From the NCBI GenBank assembly GCA_008508345.1, contig QNGE01000893.1:59265-123264 (forward strand): a DNA stretch of 64,000 nucleotides, read 5' to 3'. Shown here piece by piece: positions 39,201-54,200 of the stretch; the first letter of the stretch is position 1; the number at the start of each line of letters is the position of its first letter. A model generated the notes under the pieces. That model was not told where the DNA came from and made no database searches. It worked only from the letters and a program-made list of their open reading frames with translations. Position numbers and translations under genes: made by a program. The stretch is from Paragonimus westermani (lineage: Eukaryota > Platyhelminthes > Trematoda > Plagiorchiida > Troglotrematidae).

Positions 39201-42200
39201 TCCAAATTGGTTTTTCGTGGGTTTACGTTTTCCTAATCACTAACCTAGAAAGGAAACAGTAGTTGTAATCCATTTTTTACCGCTTGATCTGACTGCTGGG
39301 GCTCGCTAACTCATGTCTTTTGATAGCCTGATTAGAGGGGCACTTAGGTGGACTCGAAACGTCAGTCCATGTCCTAGGCTAACACATTCACACCTTGTAG
39401 TCGCTCTACAGGCTTCCTCCAACCAGTCTACAACTCTCCTTGAACATAGCTCTTGCGTGCTCTTGCTTTGTGTATGTTTATTCTTGGTTCGTGTCAACTT
39501 AAAGTGAGAAGAAACAATTATATAGCACTGGTCACACGCCGAAAAGACGGTGTTTATAAACGAGGAAGCGTTCAATTTGTATAGAAAACATCAGTGCTAA
39601 CAGGCCTATAGTGTTACCGAGTGCAAACTGTCTACCTACTTTAAACGGCTAGCACCACGACTTGCCATTAATCTTTTGGGTTTTTACATCATGGTAAAGT
39701 TTTCGGTACGTTTTTCAGTTGCTGAAGTGTTAGTCGCCATAGCTGGTCAAAAGGATACATGGGTTTCATGGATTCCGATAAATCTCGGAAACATCTATGA
39801 CTGTTTAGCTACGGTGTCATTGTAAAGGAGTCAGCTTTTCGATTTACTTGCTACAATTATGTATTGGTTCTGTACTAAAGAATGTTTGAAACTTGGCCTT
39901 GACTCTCTGAATTATACCCTAAGGCTCTGGTCGCATGTGCTATAGAACGTCGAGGTTATACTCAATGCTGTGCGTAACGTCCTTAACATCCCCTCTGTTA
40001 GATTTCCGAACAGTTTTAGAGAGATCAAAATCCCTGTTCGTTCTCATTGTCCATATCATTCATGTTTATCTTTTGTGCTCAAGGTGATCTAAAACCAAAC
40101 CTATCTGTGGATAGTGAGGGATCCGCGGGTTGTGCGCCACCTCACAATCTAACCCCTACTCTCGTCGCAGAATTTTTGTCAGCACTGTTAGAAACCGCTG
40201 TTACGGGCGCTGGTGTGGCTGAATTGTTACCACAACGTCAAAGTTGTCTGGAACCTCGTGGCATACGAAAACAGCTGAAGTGTCTCTCTGTTTATCAACT
40301 CAGTAAAGACAGTCGAGCTGGCGTTGCTGGTTTGATAGAGGTGTCTGTCCCAAATGGACAGTGTTTACTGTTCCAGGATGTTGAGGTAGGCGGTTAATTT
40401 CTTTTGGATATTGTGCTGTTTCCAAGTTGTGCTAAGCTCACTGAATTTGTGACCAGACTAGCATTACTTTCCCTGTGCATTATTCACATCGAATGAGTCA
40501 CCAATCATAATTACTTTAATGTTTCTGCCCTATACGCTTGTTACTAACGCTACTCAAAGCATCTAAAGCCGAACAAAGTGCAACAGAGGTTTACCGAACC
40601 CACGGATGCTAGGCATAAGGCAGGTCTACACTTCTGTTCAGTTTCTGCTTTATTGTTATGTGGATATGTATATGTTACAGTTAAACACAACTATACGTTG
40701 TGTGATCAGATTTGTACTGGTAAGGCGCGCGACCACCGGCCATGATCTCTTTCTAGCATCCCTAAATTCTGCGCGGCATCTTACTGGTTTGTGAGTGGTC
40801 TCAATCTAAGTTCCCTGAGGTTTGTCTTGTCGCTGATGTATTTCTGGATCATATTTTTGATCTTTGTTTATTCCTTAACTGCTATAAACACAAATAGTCT
40901 GAGCTTAGAATACGTTGACAACACCACCAGTGGCTACTTAACGTTGCAGCACAAACAGATGACTGCGGGCGATTTCTACTCAACGGAACGTGGTATTGTT
41001 TGTGCACCAAAAGAGTTGTATCGAAAAGTAGTGTACATTCGGGTTTGAAAATGCACCGTTAATTAGTTCATGGCACCTGGTGTTCTAGTTAACAGAGACA
41101 GGAGAATCGACTGTATGCCTCAGTGAAGTTTGTATCACTGATGGACCTTAGCGTCTCATCAATGAGTGCTATCCTTCCAAACAGTTGTCACAAGTACTGT
41201 AACAGATGCCAACACCTTTGATGTGGTCGCGAAACTCCACATTCATGCAAACCGGTGGCGCAAAGATCATCGCCTTTCTTTGTTAGGGGTTAGCCTAAGC
41301 TTATGGCAAACTGAAGTATACCTAATCTTCAACAAATGATTTGTGCTCATGTTTATATTCAAACCTGTTTAATTCAGATATAGGCGTGGATCCATCTACC
41401 ATTAGACAAACAGCACTGTGTTCTTGTTCTGTGGCATAGCCAGTTTGGTTCTGACGTCTCTGGGCAATGGGCAGTTTTTTGGACCTGCCAGAACATTTTC
41501 TAGCAAGGTGGTGTACACCTTGCCATATCACCGCCAAGGCGTCCGTGCAGTTTCTTGTGAAAAACGCGGTCACCTGTGAACCTGCCACACCTTAATAATA
41601 TTACTGTCAAATCCGTGGCTGGTCACTTACCAGAAAAGTTAATTAGGGTAGCACCATATCAACAACTTAATGACATACTAGATGACACTTGGTTGACTGT
41701 TTCGGCTGCGAAGTTTCGTTTATGAATCAGTTCAACTGCCCTTTTTGAAGTTCAACTTGCTAATTGTAGAAACCTACTGAGTGTGTTTCTCAAGTGATCA
41801 CCGTAAGTAACTGAATACATTGTACCTTGCATGAGCTGTGTGACTGAGCTGGTTAGAAAGTTTTGCGAACCTAGACAAAAATCAACTCGAGCTTTGTTTC
41901 TTGGTTTCCATTTACGGGAATAAATTCATCTGAACTATACGTGAGGTCCACCGCACTTTCGTGCTTCTAGTATGTTGACAAACAATCATCGGTTGTGGCC
42001 AGTCTTCTTAACGCTTCGACGTAGATTTGAGAGCTTCTACTCAGCTGATGGTACAGGGAATCTGAGCTATGCACGTTGTGACAAGCATAGTCAGGTCGTG
42101 GGTATCATGTACCATTTGAGTTAAACAAAGGTATACCATCATTGTGCCAAGTTTGTTTAGCTCTCATTTAAATAATGTGAAGGATACCACCGTCACAAAC

Positions 42201-45200
42201 AAACAGCACTGTATTCTTGATGTGGAGATGAGGAGAAGGGTACATAATTCGGAGATGAGACTGGCGGCAGCCATAATGACTAAAACTCCCCATCTAAACC
42301 CAAACCTTCATTGTCACGTCACGACTCATTGAAGAACGTCCTTTAACTTGAGCCTGCTCTAGGCCCAAAGTATCTCGGCCAAATACAGGTAGCTGGCTAC
42401 GTCCCTTTGATTTTGATCTTACTTATCGGTTACCCGCATTTGCATCCACCACTGCTTCGGCTGCTAATATTTTTTAGGCTGTTCTAGAACAATAGACTCA
42501 CGCTTCATCTTGCCATCACCTGCACACGAAAGCCGTCTATTTTGAAATGACGTTAATCGTGAATCGTTTCATAGTAAGTCCATCATTTGCACCTGTTTTG
42601 GTCAAGGTATCCGTCCAGAGTATTCATCTTCTGTTTCAATGTGTGATGGCTTATCCGAACCAATTCCTCAATGCGTTCCTCGCATTGGATCACTTGGAAG
42701 AAAAGTTATTACGATTGCTTGTCTATTCTCCGTCTAACAGGTAGGTAATTTTACATTGCCCCGATGGTGTTGGTCTCTTTTATCGCAGTCACATGTTCCC
42801 TATCGCCGAATCACGTTAGCAGCATGTTATCCGTTCCTGTTGAAACGTAAACTAAATCCGGTTAGTTCCCGAAACTTAGGCATCCGTATAACCTCCATCT
42901 GACCGTAATGCTCATACGGCGGGTGAATTATCAATTAACTTATACAGTCTAGCTCTTATTAGCTAGTTTCTGTAAGCTGGCTGACGAACGTACATCGAGC
43001 CAATTCTTTAATTTAAGAGTGGTTCTTACCCCCTAACACGTTTAAATTACAGGTTTTAATCATACTAAATAAGCTGGCTCCTTCTGGGATTCAGAACCTT
43101 AGCTAACTTGTCTTTTCCAAGTAGCTTTCAAGATTTGATAATTTACCACTTGTCAATGGTCTGTTACTACCGACTGTGGAACCCCGACTAGCGAGTTCAC
43201 CAAACCACGAAAGCTGTTTTTCTCCCATTAGGTAGCAAGTATCTAATTTTTCGCGTTTCCCCACAACTTGAAAACTGCTCACATATGGTCGAAGATTTTT
43301 CGACTATCTCACTTCCTAGAAGAATAGTGGAGCAGACCTTCACTCTTGGTGAAGCTAATCGGCACCTACATTTACACTGCAACCTTTGTAAGTTTGAGGT
43401 GAGCGCGTTGAGCGCTACATCAGCTACTTTGCTTCACAGGTACACTGTGAATGTTAAAGCACAATCGCCCAGTCGTTTCATAAGCAGATGCAGTGGCTGT
43501 CCCATTGACAGACTTGTGACGATCATACTCCCTTATCAGTGCTTGGCGAAGTTGGTACCACTCCTCTTCGCATGAACAGGTGGAAGTTCTGTTTTGAAAA
43601 ACATTTCTGTAACTCTATCTTTCACGGTTAGTGTTTCTTTCGGTTTCTTCCTGTTTTCCCCAATGAAGGTCATCTTGAGTGTGGTCATTGAACAGAAAAG
43701 CTATAAATTGCCGTGAACGTTTTAAGCCTATTTTACACGGTGAACGTTTTCTCATTCCGACTGTCTCCTAGTTGAAATTTTATTCATTATGTTGTCATCA
43801 TATAAACTCAACGTCTCTTTGAACAAATTTGACATGCGTTTTCCTAATATTTTTCAGAGTGCGTTCAGAAACTGCGCGACAGTTGGAACACCTGAGTTTG
43901 CTCAGTTCACGCTACTTGCGTTTCGATGAACACTGTATACGAGACTGGGACTCACCAATTTCAGATCGATCGGATCCTTCACAACTTTGCCTGACACACA
44001 CACGAATTTATTACCCTCAGCTGCTTCACTTTTTGCTGCGCGTTTTGTTCCAAGCTCGACTTCCGTTTTACACCACGCACGTTGATATGCAACCGAACAG
44101 TACGCTGACGTTGCTGTTGACGTCCTCTGAATATTTCCGTGTACGTGCATTCTTGCTTGGGCAAACTCCATTACGGTTACTCAAAAGCTGGTTCAACACA
44201 GACCATTTAAGTCTTCTACGGGTACGTAAAACTTACTGCTACACACTTGGCACTTTGTGTTCCTTGATGATCTTACTATTTTCCTAATATTTTTGTGATT
44301 GCAGGAGGAACTCACGTGGTTTCGAAAAATGGTCGAAGTTGAGTCTAACTTGTGTAAAGCAAAACGTGATATCACAGACTGTTTGTTGACTGGACATTTG
44401 GAATCTGCTCGCATTTTGTGCGCACAAACAGTTGCGTGTGTACTCAGCCACAGTTTGTGCACATTATCTAGCGTCGCTGCGGCGTCTTCATTGGCGTCTG
44501 ACGTGCACGCGATAACGCTTGACAGGACCTCCTCTTCCGTGTACACAGGTTGGGATAGTCGGTATGTCAATGTACCAGTCGTACTTCTTAATGCATTAGC
44601 GGAACCCCTCACGGAGACAAATTTAACAGAAAGACTTACAGAAGAGGATGATGAATCAACACCGGATTCGAGAACTTCTCATCCCTTGGCTTCACCACCT
44701 GCTAATTCCACATTTCCCGTGACCAGTGAAAATGCCCTTCGCGTCTCTTCGAGTTGCTTGAGATTAGCCGGAGATTTTGTCTACTATTTAATAACTGAAT
44801 GCTTGTTCCCTGCTGCCACCCACATCTTACAGTTTGGTTCTTTTAAAACTTTCTCAAACCCGAGAACCACATTGGAGTCCTCGTTGATTGCATTACGCGC
44901 CTTGGAGCCGGTTTCCCTCAGGTCTAACCTGGTTTCTGCGGCTTCGGATTCCCGCAGTACTGTTCGATTGACCAGTAGCACTGTTGTACCGGCTAATCTG
45001 CTAGAAACTGTTGGTTCATCGACGCGAAAGACGGCTTTCAACTTTTTGATCTTTGTCGCTCGTGTGGATATGCACAGTTTGGAACGAGTAAGTTCAGAGT
45101 ACACCTCACCACTGATCACATTGGTTAGCTCTTTATGCATATCCATACAGTATCAGGATTGTTTTTCTTAAGTCGTTCACTTGCATGTCTCTTCAAACCA

Positions 45201-48200
45201 GGTATCCGCAGAAATTTAACGAACGCTGTCTACTGACGCGTTCACATTGAATTCATTGTCGCGCCATTTCTCAGCGGGTGGTTTCCGAACAAATTGAGCC
45301 AATTTAAAACCCTCATACCATATCTATGTTCCAATCGTGGATTTCTTCATCAAACTCGCGAACGTTTTCGAACAACGCATTTTCAGGTGGTAAACCCTTT
45401 TTCTTCTGTGTCCCCACTCCACAGATCGTTGATTTGTTGATTATCTTGCATCATAATGAGGATCCCGCACTGACGAGTACTTCGTCAGTTATCTCCTCTG
45501 CTGGTCCAAACAGCGTCGTTCCTACTCCAGAAAGTGTATCCGGTTGCAGTTCACCGCGTTTATCAACTGTCACGGAAGACCCAGCTATCGGTAGTAGACC
45601 ATTTTCGGTTAGTTTTCGTTTTCATTTAGGTCCGCTTTTCTGGTTTCGTGAACCATGGTTGGCTTTATTTCCATTCTCAACCATACTGGTGAAGATAGCA
45701 AGGTATCGATGCCAGCATATGTGTCACTTGTGTCACCTACTTTAAGTATACATACTGGTTGTTTTATTAAACGTAATGTCTGAGAGCCAACCTCTTCTCT
45801 CACTCCCTTGGGCAGCTTCAAAAAGGTGTTTGGTGGGATCTCCAGCCAGCTCTGGTTGGTCGCACCGACGGTGGGTTTGTGGGACTACGCAACCGTGGAG
45901 CAACTTGCTACATGAATGCCATTCTGCAACAGCTGTTTATGCAACCCGGTTTAACCGAAGCGTTGTTAAGTATAACAGAAACAGATGAACTGGATGAGGG
46001 TAACGTTCTGCTACAAACACAACGAGTAAGTCAACTTCCGTGTGGGTTGTCTTCCTTTTAGATTACGGGCAATTAGTGACTTCGAAACAACCAGATGGAA
46101 TTCGTAATTATCATTCGTTAGTCAATCTCTGGGACTTATTTGAAAATTTAAAAAATGCATCTGAGCAATTTGCTGTCACCGGCATGACACCAGACTATGT
46201 TTCGATATGATACTGCTCATTAGCAACCATTAAACACACAACACCTGCTGAGAGCACTGATATCCAAATAAATTGCTTTGGCTCAGACACGGGGATCTCA
46301 TGCAGAATTGTCCACGTCTACTTTGACACAGTTATTGTTCACACACCGCTCATGTGCCACGGAAAATGACCAACTCGTTTAAATGACGATCTAAGAGACA
46401 AATTATATTACCAAACGACTGGTTTATTGCTGTCAGCTAGTTATCATTTCACTTCCGACATCTACATTCACGACGTGTTCCGTTTCACAGTGAACATAAA
46501 ATCTGTTTCATGGGAAGCGCAAATAAGCGTTTGATATGGTCAGTTCAGTGCGATTCAGCTCACTGCTATACTGTGTACACCTCACCAAACCATGACGTAT
46601 TCGGTATATTAAATTATATTTATTAGTTGCAATGAGTGAAGTGAAAGTGGAGGCTACACGATTGCGAATTTAATGTTGCACACCCTCAGCAGCAGAAGAC
46701 TCCACTTGTTGTAAGGTCACGTGCTCAATGAGCTCCAGAGAAATAGGTTCAGCAGTTACTTAGATTCTGACCAGGTAAGGGATCACTGATGAACCATAAT
46801 AGGCTTGGGTGCGAATGTTCAAGAGCATGCTTGTGAATCCTGTTACAGAATTGGGTAACGCCCATAGAAAAGAGGATGACTGTACCATCGGATTGTAATT
46901 CACCGAGATCTGAACTGGAAATATCTCACAGTTGGCTTTGGATAAACGTTCCACTGTGACATTCTCGTCAAGCCTAGTTGGAATAGTAGTGAGCACCTTA
47001 CACGTATACGGATTAACGTTTACCCTAGTGTTGGAATCTAGTATGATAAAAATGCAAGTGTAATGCATCTACGTTTGTTAGAGTGCAAAACCTGTAATCT
47101 TGTATGATTGGTGGTCACCCTGTAGGTATCAATAACCCTGCTTGTCCACCGGTTCCTTTTGGTACTTTACGTACATTTTCTAAATGACATTTGCTCAGTC
47201 ATCGTGCAGTTGGTTACGTTACTTGTATGACTGTCACAGGTTTGATAGTTCCTAGTGGTAACCCCCGCGAAGGTTTATTCATCCGCAATACAGTTTTTTC
47301 ACTAGAGATATACCATATCCTAAGCTTTGGCTTCCGTAATAATGTATGCATACGAAATTATATGTTGCTAGCACTCCACTGCATTTAAATGTTAAAGTGT
47401 CAGAGTTGGCAGTATTACACTTAAAAGTTGGCTGACTCTAGTAGCAAATTCTGGCTCTATGAACAAATTACTATGTAGTCAGCACCGTGCATCCAAATCA
47501 AATGGCTCTGCTTATAACATTTGAAGTGAAAAGGCTTGGTGTGTTACCAAGTTACCAAAATGACAGATTGTTTACGTTTGAACTAGGCCAGTCAACTGTA
47601 AAAGTTGACACAAATTTCGAAGCGATTTCACGCTTCACCTTTCGATGTTTATGGTTCACAGACAACGTTGGCAAGCGTGCGTTTGAAAGGTTGATGTACA
47701 TTCAAGGTCCCAACTATTTAGAGTATCGATTATACGAAAGTGTCCCTTAGCACTAGGTTGCGGAATGTATCAGTGTAATGCACTAAGGACGCACTGGTTC
47801 AGAGGAAAGGCACGAACCCATTACTCATCAAACAACACTTCAGACTAGTGACGGCATAAGCTGTAGTGTGTTTTCAACCCGCTCTGAACATAACCCGGGT
47901 GTACAAATCATTTGCTTCATGCGGAGCGGGTGCTCTTCTGAATAAGTAGCTTCCTCAACCAAACTAGATCAATTACAGGTCTGAACGGAAGTAAAAGTAG
48001 ACGGATATTGCTAATAAAATTCAGGTGGTAGAATTTTTTAACTACTGTCTGAACTTTAATTTATTAACTTGAATAAAGCGATGAGAAGACGTAAATCATG
48101 TGATGTTCTCCGGAGTAACAACTTATTACAAACAACTTGAAACCGTACCATAAGGAATAAACATAGATTTCTAGCCTTTTTCTGTCGCTGTTTGTTGGTT

Positions 48201-51200
48201 CCGTCACATAAATACTGTGATTCAAAACAAGACCAATTAGGCCACTTGCATCTGTGTTTATCACTTCCTGGTATAATTGCGCAACCAGAACAAAATGGAT
48301 TAACTTTCATGAAATTGCATTACTCATTCATTTATTTTGATTTCTTGTCCTGTGTCTGAGTCCCGTTTTTCACAAACATGATAGTTCGCCGAGTTTTGCC
48401 TTAGACTTTGCAAATGTCTGTTTGTTAGGAATTAGAAGTTTCACGCTGAAAACCCATATGCAGTTAGTTACGTGCATTATGGGTAAACTGTTCGGCGTTA
48501 TACTTCTGTTCAGTTTGGTGAAGTCCGACTGACATTTCCGCCTATTTTATGTGTGCACTCTTTTTCTTCATACGTTCCCCATTGGTAATTGTGTACAGGT
48601 CCTAAAAAAAGTGTATTCAAGAGGTTGCAGATTACTGCTGCCGTATGGGACCTTGCTAGTTCATCTGGTGAACGTGATCTTATATTGTGAAACGGACTTT
48701 TCGAAATTCATACTGGTTCGGTGCGGTTATCAAACGTTAGATATGCTTTCCTGAGGAAAACCAGGTTTATGTTTCTAATAGGTTCGTTCAAAAAAACCAT
48801 CCATGATAATTTATACTTTTATGCCCACTTTATGAGTTTAACGTGGTAACTTCATACTATTTGGATTCATAAAATTCCAAAGAACCCTATGCCACTCTCT
48901 GCCTGCATACAATGGGAGGTTTAATGGAAACTGCTGACAGTAGGACCAGTTTCATTGCTAAGGCATGGCGGCCTTTTAGTCGGGAGTTATATACCCTACT
49001 TTCACGAAACGTACTGAATCGATAACTCACTGATAAAAATATGTTTGAACAAGCAGGTAAAGTCTTGAAACAATTTGGTGTGAAGTGTGTGTTTCTCGAT
49101 TCACGCGCACTCCTTTTACAGTAGCAGCTTGTCAACGGCTTTAGGGTTCACTGTACTTATGACTTAGGTCCTTCATCAACATATGGCTCATCACATACAG
49201 TCCGTGAGGGTCGGAGTCCTTTTCGTTTGTTTAATCTGCAGCACCCTATTTCATCTTAGTGAAACTTCTCAAATTTCTTTGGCAGAAGCCGAATCCTTTA
49301 ACGAAACAAGCCATAATACCTTATAGACGAACGGATTTTCCATCTCACTTGAAAAACCTAGGCTTGATTGCGCAAACTGACTTAAATTTGACTTTTGAAG
49401 CACTTTCAATTGCAGACGCAATTTCTAGGTTGCCGTGGTCACTGTTCCTCATCCTTCTCGCCTGTCTAACGCTACCCCGTATTCTCATAATTTTAACTTA
49501 TTCTGTACAATTCGTCAAGTAATCTGAAGTTTGCTCGTCGGCGGTTTCGACCGGACATTTAATTGTGAAAATCGAGTTAAACTTAATGTGGAGGTTACCT
49601 ACATACCAATCAACCGGCCCATCCCACAAACGCGTGCGCGCTACTACTGTGATCTAAGGCGAGGGAAAGTTAAGTTTAGCGCCCATCGAGGTGAATTATC
49701 CGAAACATTTACGTGACTTTTAAAATTGTTTTGCCATTAAAATCTCCGATCGCTGTTCGCTTATCATCTGAGAATCGTGTTTCTAGTTTTTGAATTTACA
49801 GAGCAGCTGTTGTAAAAGGTTATTTTTATTTGTTTCTCTCTCGGCTCACTAACCTATAATTGCACTTGTAGCTTCTAGGTCACCTATTGGAGTCTCAGAT
49901 GGGATATTACGATCCAGTTGACTTCTTAAAGAGCTTCCGGCCCTGGGACACGAGTGAAGCAGTCAACCCCGGGGAACAGCAAGATGCTTTTGACTTTTTT
50001 CAGGCGCTAATTGATCAGCTGGACGAAGAACTAAAGGTCTGTAAACGTTTCCTTCCATCCTCTTGCTATTGCTGTTCGCCTTGTTTTTCTGGTTCGTACA
50101 TTGATGAAAAGGTGATTTTTATATTTCTATGAGATCATCAGACTCCCAAAACAGAGAGTTACTGCATTGCTGTCTGTGTTCGTTCTTTGTAGAAGTTGAA
50201 AAGAGAACCGTTCTTTCAAGCAATCTACCAAGGAATATTCCTCGATTCAAAGTTTTGCGATGAATGTGAGCATCGGTGAGTTACAACATGCTCGAATGTA
50301 AACTCGCCATGTGTACTGTTTTGCGAACAACGCGTACACAGTTTCCAGGGTTTTATCTCCTTTAAGCATTTTGTATGCAATCACAACTGTAAAGTAGTTA
50401 CTGCATGTGCCCTCAAGCTTCCGCTTTTCTAGTTTAGTCAGTCCATTAACTTGTTCAACGCTAAAGCGACCATTCTGAACTTATGTTTACTTTCCGCACT
50501 CTTGTTAAATTCGAGGAGGTTGAAGTTCATTCTAGCGTTTCTAACTGTGCCGAATTTTTAGAAAATACTACCCCCCCCCAGTATTTCTCTAATATGGAGC
50601 TCCGTCAGTCGAATTATCTGTCTCCCAAAACTGTTACGATAAAGTTATAGTGAGATCGGTCATTTGAGTTCATTTTGACTCTCTCTCTCCTCGAGGGAAT
50701 GTCACTGGTGTGCGCCTACCATCACTGGTATCTAGCCCGAGGTGTCCACAACCGAACCAACCTGGCTATCATCCCCACACACATACTTCGATTGGTCAGT
50801 ATCACATATTTGGCATTTTCCTATGTCAAAGAAGTCGGTTATCAGGTGTACTAGTCGAAACGACTGACGCAACACAGGATGTAATGATTTCTTGATCTGA
50901 AGTGGTCAACGTGTGTGAAGTCGAGGACATTGCACAATGTTAATCAATCGGTCGCATTTAGACAAGTGGTTCTCAGCATAACAGAATCCAGTTACCAATG
51001 GTGCGAACCTGTCAGTAGAGAATATACCTGCGATGCACGCGTTCGAGGTGATCATGTTGTATAACAGGCAGTTTCGTTTTGAGTAGTGTACTACTCGCAA
51101 GTGGTATATAACCCACAAGCGACATTCCGGAACAGAAGGGCAAGCCCCGAATGCGACGGACAAGAAGAGACTATCGGAACAGTGTATACGTGCTGTGTGA

Positions 51201-54200
51201 GAACTGTCACTAAGGCGAATGACAACGTACTGACACTCAATATATGTGAGTGCATGTCTGCCATGCAAATGAGTGCGTTTGTAGTTCAATTTTTGACATG
51301 AGCTGTACGGGAGTTTGCACAATGTACGAACTCGCAGGCTAAACGTCTTTTGCGGACACAACAATCGTAAGCTTGGCGAAGAGTTGTCCGCCGAATGTTC
51401 ACTGTGAACAACGTGCATAGATTTTTTCGCTGAGGATTGCATTTCATTGTAGATAAAACAGTATTCCGACGCGGATGATGCTACAGAAGGATTTGAGAAC
51501 ATTTGTTAGCTTACCGTATGTTCGTAAGCTGCATGAAATGATCACTTCATTCGAATCCTTCAGGAGTGTTCTGTTTAAAACAACCCTCTTCATGGATCCC
51601 ATGAATTTGTACGGGTTTTGGCGGATAACTAAAAATCTGCGGCTTGACAATAAATATAATCGCCCCATGAGAACTGCTAATACTTTTACTCACCTGCAAA
51701 GAAACGTTTGAGGTCCTTACTACAATTTGTGGACCATGTAATCTCGATTTTTTGCTGACCACTAAATAAGGTGCCAGATACTTCTGTAAAGACCCTACAA
51801 ACTCATAAAGCTGTGTTTCGAACAAATCAGACAGATTCGGTAATAAATACTAGTTGATTCTTAACGTTTCACATGTGCTCGACGCTTACATATCTAGGTC
51901 CTTCGATACGTGGTTGCCTTCGCGTGATGAATTTTCGGGGTCGATTGAAGGCCCAGAACATAAAAGATACAATATAGCAAGAGGTAGTCTGACAGGTCCA
52001 CCACTGGTGAATTTACCGCTAAAGGAAGACTACTGTCTTACCCGAGACGCTCCGCATTAACCGCCTCGAATGTGTGTAAATGCACTGTCACTTTACGACA
52101 CAGATTTCTATCTGACTGACATCATCCAATAGTCACACTTGGTCATCACACAAAAGCGGACGATCGTTCATCGTTCCATCGTACATCAGAGATCGGACAA
52201 AGGACAATCCAAAGAAGATAGCCATTCTTTATTGGGTTGTATAACAGAAATGAATGTGGAGATGATATCGTTGGCAATATGCTTGTGATGCACGCCGCCT
52301 GTCTTTGGCCTGGCACTGCTTAGGAGACCATCCTGGACGTTGCAACTGTAGATGTTTGCAGTTGCTACGACGATCTGGATGCATTGATTAGCAGAACCGT
52401 TTGCCTCATAATGTTGGTTGATCAGCTGGGCCGAAAACTTCATCCAGTTTTTCAACCCAATACTTTTCTTTCCATCAAATGGATGAAATCGCAAGCTGTG
52501 TACTTTAAAAATAAAGGCACTTTCACCTATCTTGAACCAGGAAATTAATATGCAGCCTTCCGTGGGCTGCGGTTCTTCTCACTCGGCCGTTATTTCAATG
52601 AAAGATCCCATTTTGTCCTCAGAATGCTCACGTTAATATGAATATTTTCATCGTTTACATGAACCATTCAGAAGGTACTAGCACACTGACCCGCTTCTCG
52701 ATTGAATTTGCAAGATTCAATCTGAGCTAAAAAGCATTAACCGCTAAGAACTAGTCACAACATTCAAGCATCCACGCTGACCGTATTGAAAAACCGTGAT
52801 TGTTTTAGTTTTAGAAATTTTCACTCAATAGAAAACCGAATAAATCACATATCGCATGTAAAGGTTTAGTGGCCAGTCATTCAAGGTGTAATCTCCACCG
52901 CGTGCTTTTCATATCTGCTTATCAGTGCACCCTCTTTAGTAGTCCAAGCATTTATGTGCCATGAATATGCAACTCAACTTTCTGATATACTGATGACTTA
53001 TTTTCTTCCTCGACATGTTTGACATTTTTGCCATTCATACGTGCATCATGTTCTTCCTTGCTCTCAATCAGTTTTTTTTTCAGGGGCGTTTGTGTTCTGT
53101 CTAATCTAATGTTGTATAGGATCTCAACATTTTTCTTTAAAAATCTGACTTTACAGTTTGCGCTGGCATTGCCGATGCTTTTCAAAAAATCGTACGTCGC
53201 GTGATTCGTCTGAATGGTTGGAGTTTGGTACGCTTAAATGAACCGCTTTGTTCACCCTTGACACTTCATCGTCACTTCTTAAATTGTTTAGACGTGTAAC
53301 CATCTGCTTACAAGTAATATTTCACATATTTCATATGTTCCGTCCAAGAAATCGATAATTTTTTGGAGTGCCCTGCAATTTTGGTAGATCCATATGATTC
53401 GGTTGTGGAACACTAACCTTAGAGTGACGATTTTGTTTTTCAGCACACCCCCTGGCTGGGTTTAAAAATTCGGTGTAATGATACCATTCACTATATCTAT
53501 ATTGGGTTTTCCGTGCTAATTAATTCAGCCATATTCACTGTGCTTGATTCTGTTATCTTTTGCAACGTATTTAATGTAACATGCCTCACTGACGGACCTT
53601 TTTCAGCTACGACCGTGAGGAAGTATTCAGCGCAATCAATCTTGCTATCAAAACTCATGACTTACACGAGGCCCTCAATCAGTTTGTTCGTGGTGAGGTT
53701 CTGGATGGGGAGAACGCCTACTATTGTGAGCGGTGTCGGGTGAAACGCCGTGCCGTGAAGCGGCTGTCTGTACACACGCTTCCACCGGTGTTGTGTTTAA
53801 ATTTGAAACGATTCGATTTTGACTGGAACCGCCAAGTCCCTGTCAAATTTTCAGACCATTTCACCTTCCCAAGACAACTGGACATGGGACCTTTCATGGC
53901 GGATTCTGTGCAGGTGAATAGTAACGGTGGGCTTGACCTTATTTTCAAAAGAAACTACTGTTTATGGCGAGTTTTGGGTAACAGGTGCAACTCACAAACT
54001 GTTAGTTAACAAAATTTATCAACACAAAGACATTAGACCTTGAGAGAACGTGTACAATTACCCAATTGTTTGCAGAAGTGCGTTCACCCCTGTGGTTTAA
54101 CGTTTCGGGGGTTTGCTTACTCGATGGAGCTTGACAGTCTCACGGTCCGAGTGAGACGTGCAACATCGCTGGGCTAAAATCATCTTATTATATAAAGGTG

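Larger units (their letters stand above)
30361..40083 (+). other. Intron 10 (9.7 kb)
   Basis: The intron contains gypsy element C at 33397-37840. In 30361-33396 and 37841-40083 there are only short, unsupported reading frames. Confidence 0.75.

Noticed and set aside
41322..41588. 88-codon - strand frame that looks vaguely retroelement-like
   Set aside because: No RT, protease or integrase motif could be identified.
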